Below, in pieces: positions 44,590 to 56,024 of a stretch of 64,000 bases of DNA. The number at the start of each line of letters is the position of its first letter. Within the stretch, counting starts at the first letter, position 1. The stretch comes from Urophycis tenuis. Taxonomy: Eukaryota; Chordata; Actinopteri; Gadiformes; Phycidae. The position numbers and the translations under genes are program-made. The notes under the pieces were generated by a model, which was given only the letters and a program-made list of their open reading frames with translations, did no database searches and was not told the origin of the DNA. Location of the stretch: the NCBI GenBank assembly GCA_036785325.1, contig JAXIVH010000103.1:335001-399000 (forward strand). Reading direction: 5' to 3'.

Positions 44590-45861
44590 ACCACCTACAG
44601 CAGGCACCTGAGAGCTCTGGAACAGCACCACCAGAGAACCTTGAGGAAGATACTGAGGATCAAATGGGATGACAGACGCACAAACATCAGCGTTCTGGCA
44701 GAGGTCAAAATGTCCAGCATCACCACCACAATAATGAAACACCAACTCCGGTGGACCGGCCATCTCATCCGCATGGCCGACACCCGTCTCCCAAAACAGA
44801 TTCTGTATTCTGAACTGGAGAGAGGTCCGCGAGCTCCAGGTGGGCAAAAGAAACGGTTCAAGGACAACATCAAGACTGTCACGGGTTCGTTGTCCGTGTG
44901 TTTGAAAAAATGATGGCTCAGCCGGCGAACTTAGGTGAGTGATATTTATTTTACAAAACAAAAACCCCAAAACCCAAACACCCCGTGGAAGACATGAATT
45001 GGCCAAAAAATAGACAGACTGGTACAAATAAACACGGTACTTAAAGTAGTAGTAGCATCTCTGGGTTTAGCTAGCCCTCGGGTAGCATCACGGTCCCCCT
45101 TCCCCTTTACCTACTGCTACCTACTCCTCTTATATAACCCTAGCCCCTCCTTCGGGCATACCAACTCCTAATTGGCAGGGGGGTTTTAGCCTAACCCATC
45201 AAGAAAAGCCTTGTGGTTCCCCCAAACCACACCCATCCCCACAGATGGTGGATAACAAATAAACATAAACATTTTAAACAGACCATAACATTACTATAAC
45301 ATTCTAAACATACAAATACAAAACTCCCCAAGTCCCCTTTAATGGCGGAGTCCGTGGTCACCTGACCAGCCGTAGCGCGCCACTAGCGCTATTTCAGGAA
45401 GCACTCTGGTAGTGCTTCGGCTTGGCCCCGAGACCAACTACGACCGCGGCAGCAGGTGAGTGCGTCGCCTCCTGCTTCGCGATGGCTCCACGGGCATGGG
45501 GAGAGCGCTGCGTGCGCTCCCGGCACCGGCTCTCCCCGAGCGTGAGCCCGTGTTGTCGCGGTGACGGTGCGTTCAGCGGTGCGCTCCGTCACAAAGACAA
45601 ACCTTAAACAATTCTGTATTTCATCTCCAAACTGGGAGCACATGGCTCTGAACAGGTGCCGATGGAAGGAAGCGGTGCAAGAAGGTGCACTATGAGGGGG
45701 AACTCCACCGTGTCGCAGAAACAAAACGACAGCTCCGCAAGGAAAGACAGAAAAAGGCTCCAGCACGACCACAATCCACTACCACTTTTCCATGTCAAAA
45801 CTGCACCAAAATATGTGGGTCACGGATCGGCCTCTATGCCCACCTGAAGACCCACAAGTAG
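44590..45861 (+). mobile_element. RTE-like LINE C-terminal fragment split by a solo LTR
   Basis: The part before the LTR (44,590-44,876) encodes SRHLRALEQHHQRTLRKIL, NISVLAEVKMSSITTTIM, HQLRWTGHLIRMAD and GGQKKRFKDNIK. The part after it (45,594-45,861) encodes LGAHGSEQ-type residues in one frame. In the proper frame it ends in a C2H2-like CQNCTKICGSRIGLYAHLKT. The two halves are continuous once the LTR and one copy of AAGAC are taken out. The catalytic RT core is absent. Confidence 0.7.
44877..45593 (-). mobile_element. Solo LTR, 717 bp, with 5-bp target duplication
   Basis: The element begins TGTCACGGG and ends CCGTCACA, with AAGAC on both sides (44,872-44,876 and 45,594-45,598). On the minus strand there is a TATA box tatataag (near 45,130). 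About 190 bp further on is aataaa (near 44,950), the order of U3, R and U5. No internal retroviral sequence remains, so it is a recombined solo LTR. Confidence 0.85.
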
Positions 45862-45901
45862 ACAACCCCATGCAGAAGACAGTCATACTCGTTTCGAGTG
45901 A

Positions 45902-46422
45902 CCGCCGATGATGAACACGTTCAGCCACATGCTCACTCAGCCAAGTGCCTCAAGTGCTTGGGCGCTCCCTCATCCCACCAATCCATCAGGCTCAGGAAGC
46001 TCCAACACCACCAGACAAAAGACAATGGAATGGACTGAACTCACATTCACATACACCACTTCACACACCGTGGACTGTGTCCTAGCCGTTGTTGTTATTC
46101 CAGGTCTATTCATATGTTGTACCTGGAATATCCGTATAAATTTGCACATCTTGCACCTTGCACTTTCCGCATATTTGCACTATCTATCTACTTTGCATTT
46201 TGCACCATAAACAGCTATCAAGGACACTAGTATGCATACAGGTTCTCACTCGTCACCGACCTGACTTAAGAGCTCGTATTTAATCTAATTTATTGTTTAT
46301 TGTTTATTGTGTATTGACTTAGCCAGGCTCTTACTGCACATCTATCCCCTGTACTGCTGGTCACTGTGAATTTCTCCTAAGGGGGATTAATAAAGGAATA
46401 TCTTATCTTATCTTATCTTATG
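45902..46422 (+). mobile_element. Rex1/CR1-like LINE 3'-end fragment (plus strand)
   Basis: The fragment starts within the C-terminal coding end (FSHMLTQPSASSAWALPHP). It continues through the 3' UTR (attccaggtctattcatatg, actgctggtcactgtgaatt) to taataaaggaatatc and a (TTATC)n tail. It matches the minus-strand LINE at 49,897-50,699. Confidence 0.8.
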
Positions 46423-46424
46423 AT

Positions 46425-46426
<2 letters not shown>

Positions 46427-46506
<80 letters not shown>

Positions 46507-46577
46507 TGTGCGTGTGCGTGCGTTTGTGTGTGTGTGTGTGTGTATGAATGTATGTGTGTATGTATGTGTGTGTGTGT

Positions 46578-46641
<64 letters not shown>

Positions 46642-46655
46642 GTGTGTGTGTGTAT

Positions 46656-46714
<59 letters not shown>
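46427..46714. repeat. (GT)n microsatellite
   Basis: About 290 bp of GT with few interruptions. It lies directly between the LINE tail and the PRKD-like N-terminal exon. Confidence 0.95.
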
Positions 46715-46717
<3 letters not shown>

Positions 46718-46727
46718 GTCTGATGAC

Positions 46728-46856
46728 CTGGATGAGGTGGCCCTCCTGCAGTAGCTCCTGCTGGGTCATGCGCTGCAGGCCCTGCTGCTGGGAGCCGGCC
46801 AGGGGTCTGAACAGCAGGACCCTCTCCCCCAGGCCCACCACACTGCAGTGGGGAGC
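46728..46856 (-). pseudogene. prkd2-like: PRKD-like N-terminal (ubiquitin-like domain) exon
   Basis: A 129-bp exon (43 codons, phase 0-0), acceptor cccccag, donor gtcatc. It encodes PHCSVVGLGERVLLFRPLAG and LLQEGHLIQ. The spacing of G-L-x-x-(K/R)-(I/V)-LLF(R/K) and QEG-L matches the N-terminal dimerisation domain of PRKD kinases, although overall divergence is high. No lesion in this exon. Confidence 0.65.
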
Positions 46857-46992
46857 CTGGGGGGACGCACAGATAAACACAACGGCGCCAAGATCAGGTC
46901 AACTAAGAGATGAGAATGTAAGCTCAACTAGTGGCAACATGGGGGGGGGGATATGGGACGATTCCATTTTTTTGTCAATACTTAAAACATTT

Positions 46993-47220
46993 TTAGATTA
47001 GATTAGATTCAACTTTATTGTCATTGTGCAGAGTACAAGTACAGGGACAACGAAATGCAGTTGGCGTTCTAGCCAGAAGTGCAAATGTGCAAAAAAGTTG
47101 CGGGTTGTAATGCAGAATAAGTTGCAGAGTGCAAAATTGAAAAACATGAAAAGTGGCAGTAGTTATTAAAGTGACGGTAATTAACGGTAGTTACTAAAGT
47201 GACAGTAAACAGTCCAGGTG
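46993..47220 (-). mobile_element. LINE 3'-tail fragment
   Basis: The plus-strand start tagattagattagattcaac plus tttattgtcattgtgcagag is the reverse complement of a common fish LINE 3' end with an (ATCTA)n-type tail. The rest (gcaaatgtgc, gttgcagagtgc) is degenerate UTR. No coding part is kept. Confidence 0.55.
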
Positions 47221-47446
47221 GAGATCGTCACTGATCGTTTTATGACAATGATTTATGCCGTAACACCACAAACCACAGTGGTGAAATACACTATGTATCA
47301 CCAAAAGGTTAAAAGTTGTGTCCTTGTGGATGGAAATGTCAACGCGGTCAAAGCAGAAGCGTTTGTTCAAACGCTGAACCGTAGAAGCTGACCTGCTGGA
47401 AGAAGTGAGCTCGGAGCAGTCAGAGTCATCGTGTGTGTGTGTGTGG

Positions 47447-47499
<53 letters not shown>

Positions 47500-47640
47500 G
47501 CAGGAGTTGTGAGCGAACTGTCTCAGTTATTGTGTTATTAGAATCGCCCAGTTAGGTGAACCCAAGACGCTCGGTTACACGATGTTATCACAGCCGACTC
47601 AACATAGCGAATCATGTGTGAGACGGTGGCTCACCAGCCA
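47221..47640. other. Non-coding stretch with a (GT)n tract
   Basis: A GT microsatellite lies at 47,431-47,497. No gene or element was recognised in the remaining sequence. Confidence 0.5.
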
Positions 47641-48334
47641 CAGTCGGTGTGGCTCTATTCACAACACACAACACAGGTCGGTGTAGCTCTATTCACAACA
47701 CACAACACAGGTCGGTGTAGCTCTATTCACAACACACAACACAGGTCGGTGTAGCTCTATTCACAACACACAACACAGGTTGGTGTAGCTCTATTCACAA
47801 CACACAACACAGGTCGGTGAAGCTCTATTCACAACACACAACACAGGTCGGTGTAGCTCTATTCACAACACACAACACAGGTCGGTGTAGCTCTATTCAC
47901 AACACACAACACAGGTCGGTGTAGCTCTATTCACAACACACAACACAGGTCGGTGTAGCTCTATTCACAACACACAACACAGGTCGGTGTGGCTCTATTC
48001 ACAACACACAACACAGGTCGGTGTAGCTCTATTCACAACACACAACACAGGTCGGTGTAGCTCTATTCACAACACACAACACAGGTCGGTGTAGCTCTAT
48101 TCACAACACACAACACAGGTCGGTGTAGCTCTATTCACAACACACAACACAGGTCGGTGTAGCTCTATTCACAACACACAACACAGGGTGGTGTAGCTCT
48201 ATTCACAACACACAACACAGGTCGGTGTAGCTCTATTCACAACACACAACACAGGTCGGTGAAGCTCTATTCACAACACACAACACAGGTCGGTGTAGCT
48301 CTATTCACAACACACAACACAGGTCGGTGTAGCT
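47641..48334. repeat. 34-bp minisatellite, about 20 units
   Basis: Units of 34 bp (ctctattcacaacacacaac, then acaggtcggtgtag) repeat about 20 times with very few substitutions, for example tgaag for tgtag at 47,818 and gggtgg at 48,186. There are no spacers. A single degenerate unit (gtagctctgttcacaacaca) occurs at 48,737-48,756. Confidence 0.95.
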
Positions 48335-49896
48335 GATCGTGAGGAGATTGTTGCTGATGCTGAAGACCAAGAAGTACCAGGAACTCTATATAGTTTAAGC
48401 TGACGTTGTTTATTGGTCTCGTACGAGGAGAAGCAGAGGATTTCATCAAGCAAGAGATTTGTGCGTGAATCTTCCTCAGTTCCTTCTGCCTGCTCCCGGA
48501 AACACAGTGTATTAAATACAAGTCTCAAACCGGAACAGCATGACAGGAGTGTCCCATTCTGATTGGCTTATAATGTATAAAGATTACGTGTTACTAAGCA
48601 GATTTGACATGACGTAGGTGTATCCTTCAATCACTTTATGTTATGTCTCCAAGTTCCAGAGAGTCAGACTTAAAGTCGCCAAGAGGAAGAGGATTAACCT
48701 AACCGTACCATTGCTAGATGCTATTTGTCCTAACAGTAGCTCTGTTCACAACACACAATACGGGTGGGTTTATTGGTGGGCGTTTATGGCTTGTGTTATT
48801 GTTCTGATGCGTCCATCTCTTTGCACCTGACGCCTCGAGAACTACAATCATGGATGAACACAGTACAACAACACGTTAACAACAACGTGTGCGCCACATA
48901 GCGCCAAAACAAAGACAACACAAAGTGACACTTTGTGCAAAATACCTCGTTGGCTGCTTGTCATGAAAAGAGATATTGATTCCCTATTGTCATCGGAAAG
49001 TTTCTTCGTCTGCTTACATAACTTCAGACGTCAACGTTCATTAGAATTGATACAAGTCATGGTAGCTTGGGGACTGTGGCGTAACAAGCCGACGACGGGC
49101 CGTAAGCAGGATGATCAAGACGGGCCCCCTATAGGCTACAACGTGTAATGACACAACGTCCACCAATAGCCTACCATAGGCCATGAGGTCATACAGGCCT
49201 ACAGCGTAGTAGAAATGAGACCACTCACAAAAGTACGCGCTCCACAAGAAATAAAACAAACGGTGACGGCGCCCCATTAATAGGCCCTACATAAATAAAT
49301 AAAAACACTGGTGACAGCAGGAAAAAGAACAAACTCCAAACTCCACACCAAAGACACAATAAACCCAAAAACAATACCGGACCATTAAAATACATAAAAA
49401 GGTGCTGACTTACATCAAAGCTGCATTTTCCGGGCTTTCCTCTGCACAAAGTTGTGTTCAATAAATAATAATGATATTAATATTTATAATAACAATAATA
49501 AATAATAATGTGCATTCTCAATTGACAGTATGGCAAGTCCAGATAATCGGGACAGTCCCATTGAGCTCCTCAGGTAGCTGTTTATAAGTTGAAGTTTGGA
49601 AAATGAGCTCTCTGCAGATTTTCAACATTAACATACTGTATATGCATACATAGATATAGATATCAATCTACCTATATACAGTAGATATAGGTATGTGTGT
49701 GTGTATATATAGGCCTATATACATATACATACATGTCATGATCAATACAACATCCTGTACGTCCAAATAAGTCCTGTAATGTGTGCAGGTGAAATGTGTA
49801 CATAGTGTGCATAGTTTTTTTGTTTGTTTTGTATTTTTATCTAGCACTTAATCAGATGGAGCTCTGATAAGCAAATTTCCCCAGAGTGGAACATCT
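48335..49896. other. Stretch without a recognised gene
   Basis: Short frames up to 84 codons occur on both strands, but none has motifs, splice context or similarity I can recognise. The sequence contains AT-rich parts and tatag-type repeats near 49,640-49,720. It may be decayed mobile-element DNA. Confidence 0.4.
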
Positions 49897-50699
49897 TATA
49901 AGATAAGATAAGATAATCCTTTATTGATCCCCCTTACGAGAAATTCACAATGACCAGCAGTACAGGGGATAGATGAGTGCAAATAACCTGACTATAGTCA
50001 ATAACACTAAACAATAACAATAAATAGATCTACCTAGTAAGATTAATTTAAGTTAAATTAACTTAAATGGGAGCTCTTAGAGTCAGGTCGACCAAAACTT
50101 ACAACCTGTATGCATACATGGTAAACATCCTTGGTTGCTATTTGTAGTGCAAAATAGAGTGTGCAAATGTGCGGAGTGTGCAAGATGCAAGATGTGCAAA
50201 TGTATACAAGGTATTCCAGGTGCAACATATGAATAGACCTAAAATAACGACGGCTAGAAGACAGTCCAAGATGTGTGGTGTGGTTGTGTGTAGTGTAGTG
50301 TGGTGTTCAGTCCATTGTTCAGTCCATTGCCTGTTGGTGTTGGGGCTTCCTGGAGCCTGATGGCTGATTGGATGAAGGAGCCCCCAGGCGCTTTGAGGCA
50401 CGTGGGTGAGTGAGCCTGTGGCTGAACATGTTCCTGGGTTGCTTCAGTTTGGCATAGAGAGGATGAGAGGGGTTTTCCAGGATCGCCCGCAGCTTTCCCC
50501 TCGTCCACCTCACTGTCACCACCTCCACACAGTCCAGCTTCATCCCCACTGAAGAGCACGCCTTCCTCTCCGGCTTGTACAGCATACTGGCACCACCGCT
50601 CCCAATGCCTCCTCCCCAGCACACAGCAGCGAAGAAGGTGACACTGGCCACCGCAGACTGGTAGACCATCCGTAGCAGCCTAGTGCACACATTGAAAGA
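49897..50699 (-). mobile_element. Rex1/CR1-like LINE 3'-end copy P
   Basis: On the minus strand it covers the last part of the reverse-transcriptase protein (NVCTRLLRMVYQSAVASVTF, CWGGGIGSGGASMLYK, then PRNMFSHRLTHPRASKRLG), the 3' UTR and a (TTATC)n tail. It is about 80-85% similar by eye to the equivalent part of copy Q next to it, so the two are separate insertions and not one element. Confidence 0.8.
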
Positions 50700-53600
50700 T
50701 GACAGCGGTTATCAATTAGATGAACAGACCTAAAAATAACAACGGCTAGAAAAAAAATCGGAGGTGTGTGGTGTGGTATACAAATCCATTATCTGGTGGT
50801 GTTGGCGTTTCCAAGACATTAGGAGCAGGTGGTTGAGGAATTGTAGAGCCTGATAGCTGATGGGATGAAAGAGCCCCCCAAGCGCTTTGAGGCACGTGGC
50901 TGAGTGAGCCTATGGCTGAACGTGCTCCTGAGTTGCCTCAGCTCGGCATAGAGAAGGTGAGAGGGGTTGTCCAGGATTGCCTCCAGCTTTCCCCTCATCC
51001 TCCTCTCTGTCACCGCCTCCACACAGTCCAGCTTCATCCCCACCACAGAGCTCGCCCTCCTCACCAGCTTGTTCAGCTTACTGGCACCACCGCTCCCGAT
51101 GCCTCCTCCCCAGCATACAACGGCGAAGAAGGTGACACTGGCTACCACCGACTGGTAGAACATCTGTAGCAGCCTAGTGCACACGTTGAAGGATCTGAGC
51201 CTCCTCAGGAAGAACAGCCTGCTCTGTCCCTTCCTGTAGAGGGCCTCGGTGTTGTCTGACCAGTCCAGTTTGTTGTTCAGGTGGACCCCAAGGAACTTGC
51301 AGGTATCCACCATCTCCACCTCATCCCCCTTTATGGAAACCGGTGATGGGGGACTCTTTCTGCGTCTGAAGTCCACCACCAGCTCCTTGGTTTTCCCTGT
51401 GTTGAGCTGAAGGTGGTTCCCGTCACACCATCCCACAAAGTTCTTCACCAGTTCCCTGTACTCCTCCTCCCCGTTGTCTGTGATGCATCCAACAATGGAG
51501 GAGTCATCAGAGAACTTCTGCAGGTGGCATGTTCGGGAGTTGTAGCAGAAATCTGAGGTGTAGAGGGTGAACAAGAATGGTGAAAGTACAGTTCCCTGGG
51601 GTGTGCCGGTGTTGCTTGTCAACATGTCTGACAAGCAGTGTCGCAGCCTGACATACTGCGGCCTGTCCATGAGATAGTCCGTAATCCATGCCACCATGTC
51701 AGGATCGACCTGCATCACCAGGAGCTTCTCAGCCAGCCGGCCTGGCTGGACGGTGTCAAAAGCACTAGAGAAGTCGAAGAACATGGTTCTCACCATGCTC
51801 TGTGGCCTCTCCAGGTGTGTGTAAGCTCTGTGAAGCAGGTAAATGATAGCATCCTCCACGCCGATGTGGGTCTGGTACGCAAACTGCAATGGGTCCAGGC
51901 AGTCACACACCATGGGCTTGAGGTAGTCCACAACCAACCTCTCAAAGGTCTTCATGACGTGTGACGTTAGAGCCACAGGTCTGAAGTCCCCTGGAGCGTT
52001 GGGGAGACCCTTCTTTGGCACAGGGACTACGCAGGAAGTCTTCCATAGAGTAGGCACCTTTTTCAGCCTCAGGGAGAGGCCGAAAAGGTGCGTGAACACT
52101 CCTGCCAGCTGCTCCGCACAGGTCTTGAGCACCCTCGGGCTGATGTCGTCGGGTCCTCTGGCCTTGCTAGGCCTGATCCTTGTGAGCTGCCGTCTCACGT
52201 GGCTGGTGATGATGGTTAGGGTTGGTGTTACCGGGGTCACAGGAGTAGTAGGGGGTGTGGCGAGGGGGTGACTGTCCTCTGGGCCGGACATTGGTCCTGC
52301 CTCCCTGTGAGTGTGGAACGGGAGAGAGAGAGAGGGTGGTGCTGGGAGAGGAGGTGCAAGAGCTGCCATGCCCGGGTATGGTGGTACCGCAGGGAGGTGA
52401 GTAGAGCAGGAGGGGGGAGGGGGTGTTGGTCTGGCCCCAGTTGGAGAGTCAAATCTGTTGAAAAACAGGTTTAACTCATCGGCCCATTCCTTTGTCCCCT
52501 CCTGTGATCCACTGGCAGTTTTCATGCCAGTGATGGTTCTCACCCCTGCCCACACCTCTCGGGAGTTGTTCAGCTGCAGCTTCCCCTCTATCCTGCTTTT
52601 GTAGCAGTCCTTAGCCCTACTCAGTTCCCTACTCAGCTCTCTTTGTATCTCCTTCTGTGTGTCCTCATTGCCTCCTGCCATGAAGGCTCTCCTCTTATGG
52701 TTCAACAGGACTTTGATGTCCCTGTTGATTCAGGATTTGCTGTTGGGGAAGCAGCGTACCTTCTTGGTAGGGACAACACTCTCCTGACAGAACTTTATAT
52801 AGTCTGTGACGCATTGAGTGAGACCCTCAATGTCGTCACCGTAGTCTTCCTGAAACATCCCCCAGTCTGTTGTCCTGTAGCACTCCCTAAGGGTCTCCTC
52901 AGCCTCCTCAGACCACTGCTGCACAGTCCTGGTGGTGATGGGCTGTCTCCTCACAAGAGGCTTGTATATAGGAGACAGTAGGATCAAGCAGTGGTCTGAT
53001 TTGCCCAGGGGGGGGAAGGGCTATTGCACTGTATGCCTCCTTAACATTGGCATACAGGAAGTCCAAGGTCTTATCTCCTCTGGTGCTGCAGGTTACATAC
53101 TGGGTGAAGTCAGTCAGTGTCTTAGATATATTCACATGGTTAAGTCTCCGTTTACTAAAATGAGAGCGTTGGGATGTCTAGTCTGCAGGTCTGCGACGGA
53201 GGAATGAATGACGTCACAAGCCCGCGCCGCCACGGCCGATGGTGGAGTGTAAACAATAACAACAATGGCTGCCGAAAACTCACGGGGCAGATAGTACGGT
53301 CTCAGTCCCACCGCTAACAGCTCGACATCAGGCTTGCTCGTGATTTCCTTCGTGGTAACATGTCCCGGGTTGCACCATTTGGAGTTAACAAAGACGGCAA
53401 GTCCGCCACCCGACTTCTTACCGCTCTGTTTGTTCCTGTCCGCCTGAACTAGCGTGAAGCCGGCTAGTTCCACTGAGCAGTCTGGTATGTTCCCGTTCAG
53501 CCATGTCTCCGTCAGGCACAACACACTGCATTCCTGGTACTCGCGCTGTCTGGTAATGAGGGCCGATAGTTCGTCCATCTTGTTGGGCAGTGAGCGAACA

Positions 53601-54013
53601 TTTCCCATGATAACCGAGGGAAGACGGGGCTTGTATCTCCACTTCCTCTCCATCTTCTTGTTCCTCACCATGGCTCCTGCTCTAGTCCCACGCCGCTTTA
53701 TCCTCAGCTCTTTTGGGATCCCCTAGGGCACACCACTGGTCGATCCCGGAGCTGAAGGAGCTCGTCCCGCGAGTAGGCGCCAGTCCATTGTTGTTGTTGT
53801 TTAGCGATCGTGGTGATCGCCCTGCACATACTAGTTATTGTTCAACCCGTTTAAGAGCCCTCATATAAGCCTAAACGTGCTAAACGTGCTAAAGTTCTAC
53901 AAGTACTATATAGATTAAAGTTTTTTTAAAAACTTTTAATCTAAGAAAAAAGGAAAGTAGATCGGGAGCTGCTGTATCGGGCTGCCACTCGCTGCGGCGC
54001 CGGAACCGGAAGA
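50700..54013 (-). mobile_element. Rex1/CR1-like LINE copy Q, nearly complete coding part
   Basis: This minus-strand element carries a 5' region (about 53,680-54,013), a broken endonuclease-RT frame and a short 3' UTR. Its tail is missing because copy P lies immediately downstream. A TCTA/TTTAA-rich part and a GC-rich start near 53,960-54,010 mark the presumed 5' end, followed on the plus strand by (GT)n. Confidence 0.75.
50819..53671 (-). pseudogene. Rex1/CR1-like LINE endonuclease-reverse transcriptase, three lesions
   Basis: The endonuclease part (53,671-53,132) has MGNVRSLPNKMDELSALI, CLTETWLNG and VIVYTPPSA. A one-base loss near 53,140, inside the GD-F/L-N motif, shifts the frame to 53,135-52,908. 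An extra C in a C run near 53,015 shifts it back. A TGA at about 52,728 (where Trp is expected) precedes the long frame 52,705-50,819. That frame holds FRPVALTSHVMKTFERLV, FDFSSAFDTVQP, GTPQGTVLSPFLFTLY and the catalytic FSDD (near 51,510). The C-terminus (SFIPSAIRLYNSS) is complete. Confidence 0.85.
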
Positions 54014-54076
54014 TGTGTGTGTGTGTGTGTGTGTGTGTTCAGGTTGAACCAGTTAGTTAATGATTGATTATTGTAA

Positions 54077-54193
54077 AGGGTAAAGGGGCATTTAGCAGAC
54101 GCTTTTGTCCAAAGTGACTTATAATTAGTACAGGGGGATCGAACCGCCGACCCCCTCTATCCACCAGCTCTATCCACTGAGCTACTGCCGCCC
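54077..54193 (-). mobile_element. Short tRNA-derived SINE with 8-bp target duplication
   Basis: The 117-bp insertion is flanked by TATTGTAA (54,069-54,076 and 54,194-54,201). The uninterrupted paralogous site at 55,370-55,385 confirms it. On the minus strand it starts with a tRNA-like head (ggcagtagctcagtggatag, B-box ggttcgatccc). Its end is related to the common teleost gcatttagcagacgctttt sequence. Confidence 0.85.
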
Positions 54194-54639
54194 TATTGTA
54201 ATGCCAGTCATGATTCAGGTCCAGGTCTGTGTCCTGATTTGATCCCTGGTGTTTCTGACAGCGTGGCCACACTTTAAATGATGTTTGTTTGCCGTGTTGT
54301 TTTGGGCGTTGTTCTCTTTCCTGGCTCCAGTAAAAGTGTGTCCTCAGCTTTTCCTCCGGTGGTATTCTGATACCTGGGGAGTCAGGTGACTTCACCGCAG
54401 ACGGTACCAAAGTCTGGCCGTACTTTACAGCCTTGAAGTGACACATTAACTCCACCGCCCGCCCCTCGGCACCGACGTCATCACTGGGACCTGCTGATTT
54501 ATAGCTTCAGTTCAAGCTCAGTCTTTTTGCTCTCCACGCCTTTTGAACTGTTTGACGGTTCTGTCTGGGTGCTAAAACACTGACTGTGTCTTTTTGTTTT
54601 GGGCGGGCAACACTGAAAGCTGTTCCTTCCACGGATCTT

Positions 54640-54716
54640 CCTTTCCTGGGCGTGTGGGGCTGTGATGTTCTCTACACTGCTGGGGTCAGCCAGCGTCTTC
54701 ATCACAGAGAAGTGAA
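54640..54716 (+). promoter_or_regulatory. Possible non-coding first exon of NLR gene B
   Basis: The sequence ends cagagaagtgaag with a following gtacag donor. It could splice to the acceptor at 56,024 that opens the ATG exon. This rests only on a plausible donor and position. No TATA box or transcript evidence supports it. Confidence 0.2.
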
Positions 54717-55136
54717 GGTACAGTTTGCTTCAAGTCATGTTTTCCTTTAGATGATCAGTCATATGTTCTACATGAAGCTGGTTCTACTTGAAGGTTGAGT
54801 TTTCCAAGTTCTGGCTGTAAAAAGAGAATGTTGATCTTACTGAGAGAACCTGTTTCTACAAAGGAACACAGGGTCAAAACATCAGTCACTGGTTCCAATG
54901 TGTTGAGGGTGCTTTTAGATGGAACTTCTGGTCCAGGAACCAGACAGAACTCACCTTGTGTTCCAGTGGAGAACCATTTGGGTTCAGACATTCAGTGTTT
55001 TTAATTAGATTTAGATATTTTAATTGTATTGAAAGGATTAGTTTTACCCCTCTCATTGACTGTAGGAGTCTGTACTGTAATGAGGTCAGTTTGGTTGTGT
55101 TGTGGAGTTTTATTGTGGAGGTTCAGTCTGTAGTGT

Positions 55137-55138
<2 letters not shown>

Positions 55139-55222
<84 letters not shown>
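55139..55222. repeat. (GA)n microsatellite
   Basis: About 84 bp of uninterrupted GA upstream of NLR gene B. Confidence 0.95.
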
Positions 55223-55224
<2 letters not shown>

Positions 55225-55781
55225 TACATACAGGTTCACCAGAAATCTCTTGAGTTAGTTAATGATTGATTATTTTAATCATTACCACACACAGACACAC
55301 CAATGTGTGTCTGTGTGTGTGTGTGTGTGTGTACAGGTTCACCATAAATCTCCTGAGTTAGTTAATGATTGATTATTGTAATGCCAGCCCTGACTCAGGT
55401 CCAGGTCTGTGTCCTGATTTGATCCCTGGTGTTTCTCACAGCGTGGCCACACTTTGGAGATGACTCCACTGTGTTTGTTTACTGTGTTGTTTTGGTCATC
55501 GTTCTCTTTTCTGTCCCCCCAATCTGAAAAGCCTGGAGGAGGTTCAGTCTGTACTGTAGTGAGGTTGGTGTAGTTGTGTTGTGGACTTTTATTTGTGACA
55601 ATTGTTACCTATTGATGGTTTATGACCAACTATAACAGTTTTGTACACTGATCTGTGGACTCTGTGGACTCTTGATAACTCTTGCTTCTAGTGACGATGT
55701 GATCTACCGGAAGAGATAGTTCAGTGTTTCCTGTAAATGCTGAAGTTCAACAGGGAAATAAAGAATAGTCCTTATAAGGAT

Positions 55782-55968
55782 ATGTATGAGACGTAGTCAT
55801 AGATAGTGATAGAGTGTGTATGTATGAGACGTAGACATAGATAGTGATAGAGTGTGTATGTATGAGATGTAGATATAGATAGTGATAGTGTGTATGTATG
55901 AGATGTAGACATAGATAGTGATAGTGTGTATGTATGAGATGTAGACATAGATAGTGATAGAGTGTATA
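55782..55968. repeat. Tandem repeat of about 40 bp, five units
   Basis: Units of gtatgtatgagacgtag plus acatagatagtgatagagt, with small length changes. It lies about 60 bp before the first coding exon of gene B. Confidence 0.85.
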
Positions 55969-56024
55969 TGCATATTTCATTTTCCAAATCCACAGAAACA
56001 ACATGTAGTTGTGTTTGTGTCCAG

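Larger units (their letters stand above)
41276..46856 (-). pseudogene. prkd2-like: Protein kinase D (PRKD)-like gene remnant, joined model
   Basis: Six exons of a PRKD-type Ser/Thr kinase lie in the correct order on the minus strand: N-terminal ubiquitin-like domain (46,856-46,728), first C1 domain (about 44,587-44,500), PH part 1 (42,880-42,803), PH part 2 (42,401-42,133), kinase N-lobe (41,748-41,614) and the following kinase exon (41,434-41,276). Introns with GT-AG borders are kept, so it is not a processed copy. The C1b exon, most of the kinase domain and the true start are missing. The N-lobe exon has a TAG stop and lacks the catalytic-lysine segment; the PH exon is frameshifted and the C1 exon has lost cysteines. 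Introns hold a Gypsy element, LINE pieces, a solo LTR and long GT tracts. PRKD2 is suggested over PRKD1/3 by general resemblance only. Confidence 0.75.
54040..55560. repeat. Direct duplication upstream of NLR gene B
   Basis: The block gttagttaatgattgattat ... ggtccaggtctgtgtcctga ... gcgtggccacactttg occurs at 54,049-54,275 and again at 55,252-55,460. The first copy is interrupted by a SINE. A (GA)n tract lies between (55,139-55,222), and the repeat continues into gttctctttcctg-like sequence. It is probably 5' flank or 5' intron of gene B. Confidence 0.75.

Noticed and set aside
47641..48334. CRISPR-like regular 34-bp repeats
   Set aside because: Repeats are contiguous with no unique spacers, and the genome is clearly eukaryotic.
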